From Clostridiales bacterium (lineage in GTDB: Bacteria; Bacillota; Clostridia; Christensenellales; CAG-138): 8,694 nucleotides of DNA. A program made the position numbers and the translations under genes. The notes beneath the pieces are model-generated. The model searched no databases. It had not been told where the DNA came from and worked only from the letters and a program-made list of their open reading frames with translations. The DNA lies in contig WRCT01000069.1 in the NCBI GenBank assembly GCA_009783775.1, positions 1 to 8,694 on the forward strand. The letters are read 5' to 3'. Below, one piece after another: positions 6,193 to 8,694 of this stretch (positions are counted from its first letter, which is position 1; every line of letters begins with the position of its first letter).

Positions 6193-8439
6193 TCAGAACC
6201 ACATCCAGATGAACCCGAAGCAGAAGAAGAACAGCAGGTAGTGCCACCACGCGCCGTACCACTTGGCGTTGGTGCCGAAGATGCCCTTGTCGGGCTTCGC
6301 CGCGGCAATCACGATCGTCAGCGCCTTGGTGTCCTCGCCGCAGCCGTTTTGCGCCTTCACGGTGAAGTTGGCCGTGCCCGCCGCCGTGGGCGTCCCCGAA
6401 ATCACGCCGGTGGCCGCATTGAGCGCCAAGCCGCCTGGCAAACTGCCGACAACGCTCCACGCGATGGGCGTGTCGCCCGTGGCCGCGAGGGTCTGGCCGT
6501 ACGCCGCGCCCACGGTGCCGCCCGGCAGGCTGGCTGTCGTGATGGCCGGGGCGTTGCCCTTCACCCAAATATAGTCGGTGTCATATGAGTCGTACGTGCC
6601 CTTGTATTCATAATACCCTGGCTTGGTCGTGTTGGCCTCATATTCCGCCTGTGTTTTGTCTACAGCGCCGACACAGACGTAATTCACGCCAAGCGGAACC
6701 GTGATTATGCCTTCGACGGTGATTTTACCGCCTTCGAGGGCATTCGCGCCCTTGCCGGACGTGCCGGTATGCGTCACGTTGCCATAGACGATGACAGTTC
6801 CATTGTTGTATGCGTATACAGCTCTTACGGGAAAAGCAGCATTTACATTGGTTACCTCGATTTTGGAGCCGCTGTCCTGCGCGTAAACTGTAATGGTGGT
6901 GCCACCGAGAATGCCGGATACGTTAAACTCGCCGTTGCCGGGGTCGGCCAGCAAAACCTGGCCGCCGGTACGGGCACGTACCCCTCTGGTGGCGTTGAGG
7001 GTGTAGCCGTTGAGATCGAAGGTAACGGTTTTGGATGTGGTGATGTCAATCTCGCTGTCATACGTAATATCATCCAGCAGCTTGATGGTCTGCCCGTCCG
7101 TCACCGCCGCCAGGGCGTCGGCGAGGTCGGCGTAGCCCTGCGTGCCGATCTCGCACACGGCGGGCCTGGTGTCCTTCACCCAAACGGTGCTGGTGCCGCC
7201 CGTGTAGGTGAGATAGCCGTTTTTCGTGGTGGGGGTTGTGAACTGCGCTTGGGTTTTGGCCACGCCGCCGACCTGAATATATGTCGCACCCGCGGGAGCG
7301 ATAATACTGCCGTTTACCGTAACGTTGGCATTATTGGTCGCATATACACCGTAAGTTGTGCTGCTATTGCCAACCACTGTCACATCGCCATAAATGGTCA
7401 CCTCTGTGCCGCTGTTTGCCGCAAATACCCCGTATGCAAAGCCGGACGTTCTGGTCGCCTTTATGTTTGTGACCTCAACCTTACTATTCGAAGCGTATAC
7501 GCCATCAGTTGTACCGGTTACGTTAAATTCGCCGTTTGCCGGATTGAGCAGCTTGACCTCCCCGCTGTTGGATACATCAAGCCCCCGGCCCGATGTGTTG
7601 ACGACATCAAGTTTCTTGCCGTTGAGGTCGAATGTGATGCTTTTACTGTTGATGATAATCCCGCTGTTGTACGTAATATCATCCAGCAGCTTGATGGTCT
7701 GCCCGCTGGTCACCGCCGCCAGGGCGTCGGCAAGGTTGTTGTACCTTGTCGTGCCGATGGAGCACACGGCTGGGTCTTTCACCCAAACGGTGCCGGTGCC
7801 GAAGCCGCGATATTGGAGGTACCCCGTCTTGTTTGTGCTGGCATCATAATCCCCCGGGAGAAGGTCTGTATTTCCGCAATTGATATACGCCACGCCCGGG
7901 GAAACCGTGAGCGTGCCATCAATGGTGATTTCGCCGCCGCCGTGGGCATTTGCGCCAAAACCGGACGTGCCGGTGTGCGACACATTGCCATAGACAATAA
8001 CTTCGGCGTTCGCATTAGCTACTACAGCACTAGACCCATTGTTGGCGCAGTTCACATTGGAGACTTCGACTTTGCTGGCACTTGCGTAAACTTGCCCGTT
8101 GACGTTAAGCTCTCCGTTGCCGGGGTCGGCCAGCAGAAACTGGCTGCCGTTGTTGGCTGTAATGTCATTACCAAAGTTGAGCGTGTAGCCGTTGAGGTCG
8201 AAGATATAGGTAAACGCGTTGATAGTAAAACCATAAGGGTACGTGATGTCATCCAGCAGCGTGATGGTGTCTCCGCTCTCTAAGTCATACCAAACGTCAT
8301 CCAGGTCATAATACAGTGTTGCGCCGATGGAGCAGACCGGCCCCGCCGCCCCGGCCGTGACAGGCGCGACGGCAATCACCCCAATCATCATGAGCAGCGC
8401 GAGCAATACGGACAGGAGTTTGCGTATTGTTGTTTTCAT
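6193..8439 (-). CDS. Large secreted repeat protein with three 200-residue repeats, Ig-like domain and aromatic C-terminal tail
   Basis: A predicted surface or secreted protein of 748 residues; specific role unknown. Residues 1-31 are a signal peptide (MKTTIRKLLS, hydrophobic core, likely cleavage after AGA at 29-31). Three repeats follow at about 35-222, 225-423 and 428-627. Each opens with V-C-x-I-G, then an L-x-D-A-L / LLDDITY segment and FDLNGxxL, and closes with GY-x-x-Y and a W-V-K end. The many short V-x-V-x-G strands suggest a beta-helix or beta-solenoid. Residues 630-712 match a putative Ig (He_PIG) domain, with LPGGLALNAATGVISGTP. Residues 718-748 are the tail, beginning KGIFGTNAKW and ending F-G-F-I-W-M-W-F. 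AAGGAGA, read from 8453-8447, lies 7 bases before the ATG. It is the first gene of the minus-strand operon. No LPXTG motif and no lipobox are present: the Cys at 36 lacks the L-A/S-G/A context. Confidence 0.85.
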   Translation of the reverse strand: MKTTIRKLLSVLLALLMMIGVIAVAPVTAGAAGPVCSIGATLYYDLDDVWYDLESGDTITLLDDITYPYGFTINAFTYIFDLNGYTLNFGNDITANNGSQFLLADPGNGELNVNGQVYASASKVEVSNVNCANNGSSAVVANANAEVIVYGNVSHTGTSGFGANAHGGGEITIDGTLTVSPGVAYINCGNTDLLPGDYDASTNKTGYLQYRGFGTGTVWVKDPAVCSIGTTRYNNLADALAAVTSGQTIKLLDDITYNSGIIINSKSITFDLNGKKLDVVNTSGRGLDVSNSGEVKLLNPANGEFNVTGTTDGVYASNSKVEVTNIKATRTSGFAYGVFAANSGTEVTIYGDVTVVGNSSTTYGVYATNNANVTVNGSIIAPAGATYIQVGGVAKTQAQFTTPTTKNGYLTYTGGTSTVWVKDTRPAVCEIGTQGYADLADALAAVTDGQTIKLLDDITYDSEIDITTSKTVTFDLNGYTLNATRGVRARTGGQVLLADPGNGEFNVSGILGGTTITVYAQDSGSKIEVTNVNAAFPVRAVYAYNNGTVIVYGNVTHTGTSGKGANALEGGKITVEGIITVPLGVNYVCVGAVDKTQAEYEANTTKPGYYEYKGTYDSYDTDYIWVKGNAPAITTASLPGGTVGAAYGQTLAATGDTPIAWSVVGSLPGGLALNAATGVISGTPTAAGTANFTVKAQNGCGEDTKALTIVIAAAKPDKGIFGTNAKWYGAWWHYLLFFFCFGFIWMWF
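6197..6288 (-). repeat. Tail-coding direct repeat, copy B
   Basis: Second copy of the tail-coding DNA described at 4915-5006, here at the 3-prime end of the 748-residue gene. The four differences cluster near the stop codon and change only two residues (LG versus FC in the hydrophobic run). Confidence 0.9.
6559..7158 (-). repeat. Third 200-residue repeat of the 748-residue protein
   Basis: Residues 428-627. The opening (ADLADALAAVTDGQTIKLL) matches repeat 2, and 36 bases at 7061-7096 are identical to 7670-7705. The middle (VLLADPGNGEFNVSG, VIVYGNVTHTGTSG) matches repeat 1 instead; 6755-6789 and 7961-7995 differ at only 3 of 35 bases. The later part (GAVDKTQAEY) again resembles repeat 2. Confidence 0.85.
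7171..7767 (-). repeat. Second 200-residue repeat of the 748-residue protein
   Basis: Residues 225-423, opening VCSIGTTRYNNLADAL and closing KNGYLTYTGGTSTVWVKD. Its middle part is the most distinct of the three: KLLNPANGEFNVTG replaces LLADPGNGE, and the HTGTSG segment is missing. Confidence 0.85.
7774..8337 (-). repeat. First 200-residue repeat of the 748-residue protein
   Basis: Residues 35-222, opening VCSIGATLYYDLDDVW directly after the signal peptide and closing KTGYLQYRGFGTGTVWVKD. Its opening has diverged from the other two (DDVWYDLESGDTITLL in place of ADALAAVTSGQTIKLL). Confidence 0.8.
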
Positions 8440-8485
8440 CTTGATCTCTCCTTATTAATATTTGGGTTGCCAATAAGTCAAGTAT

Positions 8486-8514
8486 ATTGTAGCACAAAAG
8501 ATTCCATTTGTCGT
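8486..8514 (-). promoter_or_regulatory. Sigma-A-type promoter for the minus-strand secreted-protein operon
   Basis: On the minus strand, ACGACA (8514-8509) stands 17 bases before TACAAT (8491-8486). The -10 box matches the consensus at 5 of 6 positions and is preceded by TG plus one base, the extended -10 motif. The -35 box matches TTGACA at 4 of 6. Transcription would begin near 8479, giving an untranslated leader of about 40 bases that contains the AAGGAGA site. Confidence 0.7.
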
Positions 8515-8523
8515 TATTCGTTT

Positions 8524-8553
8524 GCGCCATCTTTTTATCCGGTAGCGCCATCT
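8524..8553 (-). promoter_or_regulatory. Operator-like pair of 9-base direct repeats, 21-base spacing
   Basis: AGATGGCGC occurs at 8553-8545 and again at 8532-8524 on the minus strand, start to start 21 bases, or two helical turns. The nearer copy ends 9 bases upstream of the -35 box at 8514. Two same-direction half-sites just upstream of -35, about two turns apart, is the classic arrangement for AraC-family activators, and an AraC-like gene ends next to it. Which regulator binds here is inferred, not shown. Confidence 0.4.
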
Positions 8554-8561
8554 AAAAGCGG

Positions 8562-8583
8562 AGGCCCCCTGCGCGGGGGGCCT
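8562..8583 (-). terminator. Intrinsic terminator after the AraC-like gene
   Basis: AGGCCCCC (8562-8569) pairs perfectly with GGGGGCCT (8576-8583) around a 6-base loop. On the minus strand it starts 6 bases after the regulator's stop and is followed by CCGC and then TTTT at 8557-8554. The short offset before the T-run makes it slightly imperfect. It separates the regulator from the promoter of the 748-residue gene. Confidence 0.65.
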
Positions 8584-8589
8584 GGCGGT

Positions 8590-8694
8590 CTATTTGTGCA
8601 GGTTTGCTTTTCTGTATTGTGTCGGCGTCATCCCGGTTTTCTCCTTGAAATGCCTGTGATACGCCCCGTGATAATCCGCGCCGCAGGCTTTAAA
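8590..8694 (-). CDS. AraC-family transcriptional regulator, C-terminal end only
   Basis: The minus strand from the window edge reads 34 residues and then TAG. It contains ADYHGAYHRHFKEKTGMTPTQYRK, split here as ADYHGAYHRHFK and EKTGMTPTQYRK. This is the second helix-turn-helix of the AraC/XylS DNA-binding domain, whose signature is (Y/F)-x-x-x-F-K-x-x-x-G-x-x-P-x-x-(Y/F)-R. AraC domains normally sit at the protein's end, so the C-terminus is complete and the rest lies beyond 8694. The gene runs toward the secreted-protein operon and is separated from it by a terminator, so it is a candidate regulator of that operon. Its sensing domain and inducer cannot be seen. Confidence 0.85.
   Translation of the reverse strand, partial: FKACGADYHGAYHRHFKEKTGMTPTQYRKANLHK

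Noticed and set aside
6769..8283. Long plus-strand open frame of 504 codons
   Set aside because: It is antisense to the 748-residue gene, and its apparent repeats simply mirror that gene's repeats. No ribosome site was seen.
4911..8439. LPXTG-type wall anchors or lipoprotein signals on the secreted proteins
   Set aside because: No LPXTG-like motif or basic tail is present at the C-termini, and Cys36 of the 748-residue protein lacks a lipobox and lies five residues past a good AxA cleavage site.

Overview
The window looks like a GC-rich (mid to upper fifties percent by eye) Clostridia chromosome (Bacillota). The signs are strong purine-rich Shine-Dalgarno sites (AAGGAGG, GAGGAGG, AAGGAGA), three classical Gram-positive-style signal peptides, an ECF sigma factor carrying its own membrane segment, and a remnant of a Tn4451/TnpX-type large serine recombinase. 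No species can be named from the sequence alone.

Layout. Plus strand, 89-2449: a 640-residue membrane-tethered ECF sigma factor with a large predicted extracytoplasmic part, followed 18 bases later by a 139-residue protein of unknown function. Plus strand, 2555-4360: a secreted seven-repeat RCC1-type beta-propeller with two InlB-like repeat domains and a hydrophobic aromatic C-terminal tail. Centre, 4361-4910: no intact gene. It holds a truncated serine recombinase zinc-ribbon fragment (4381-4647), a plus-strand intrinsic terminator (4710-4741) and a second terminator that serves mainly the minus strand (4853-4893). Minus strand, 8439 down to 4911: two secreted repeat proteins that are probably co-transcribed. 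The 748-residue protein has three repeats of about 200 residues plus a putative Ig domain; the 411-residue protein is beta-helix-like. A good sigma-A-type promoter lies upstream (8486-8514), and just beyond it are two 9-base direct repeats spaced 21 bases. At the right edge is the C-terminal end of an AraC-family regulator with its own terminator.

How it may fit together. Three secreted proteins with different folds (propeller, beta-helix, repeat plus Ig) have similar signal peptides and end in alignable hydrophobic tails that run to the stop codon without LPXTG or a basic cytoplasmic tail. In the two minus-strand genes the signal-peptide DNA and tail DNA are nearly identical while the middles differ, as if passengers were exchanged between fixed ends. 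The tethered sigma factor and the AraC-like regulator are plausible controllers, but only proximity and the operator-like repeat support that. The most unusual items are the shared C-terminal tail and the one-piece membrane sigma factor.
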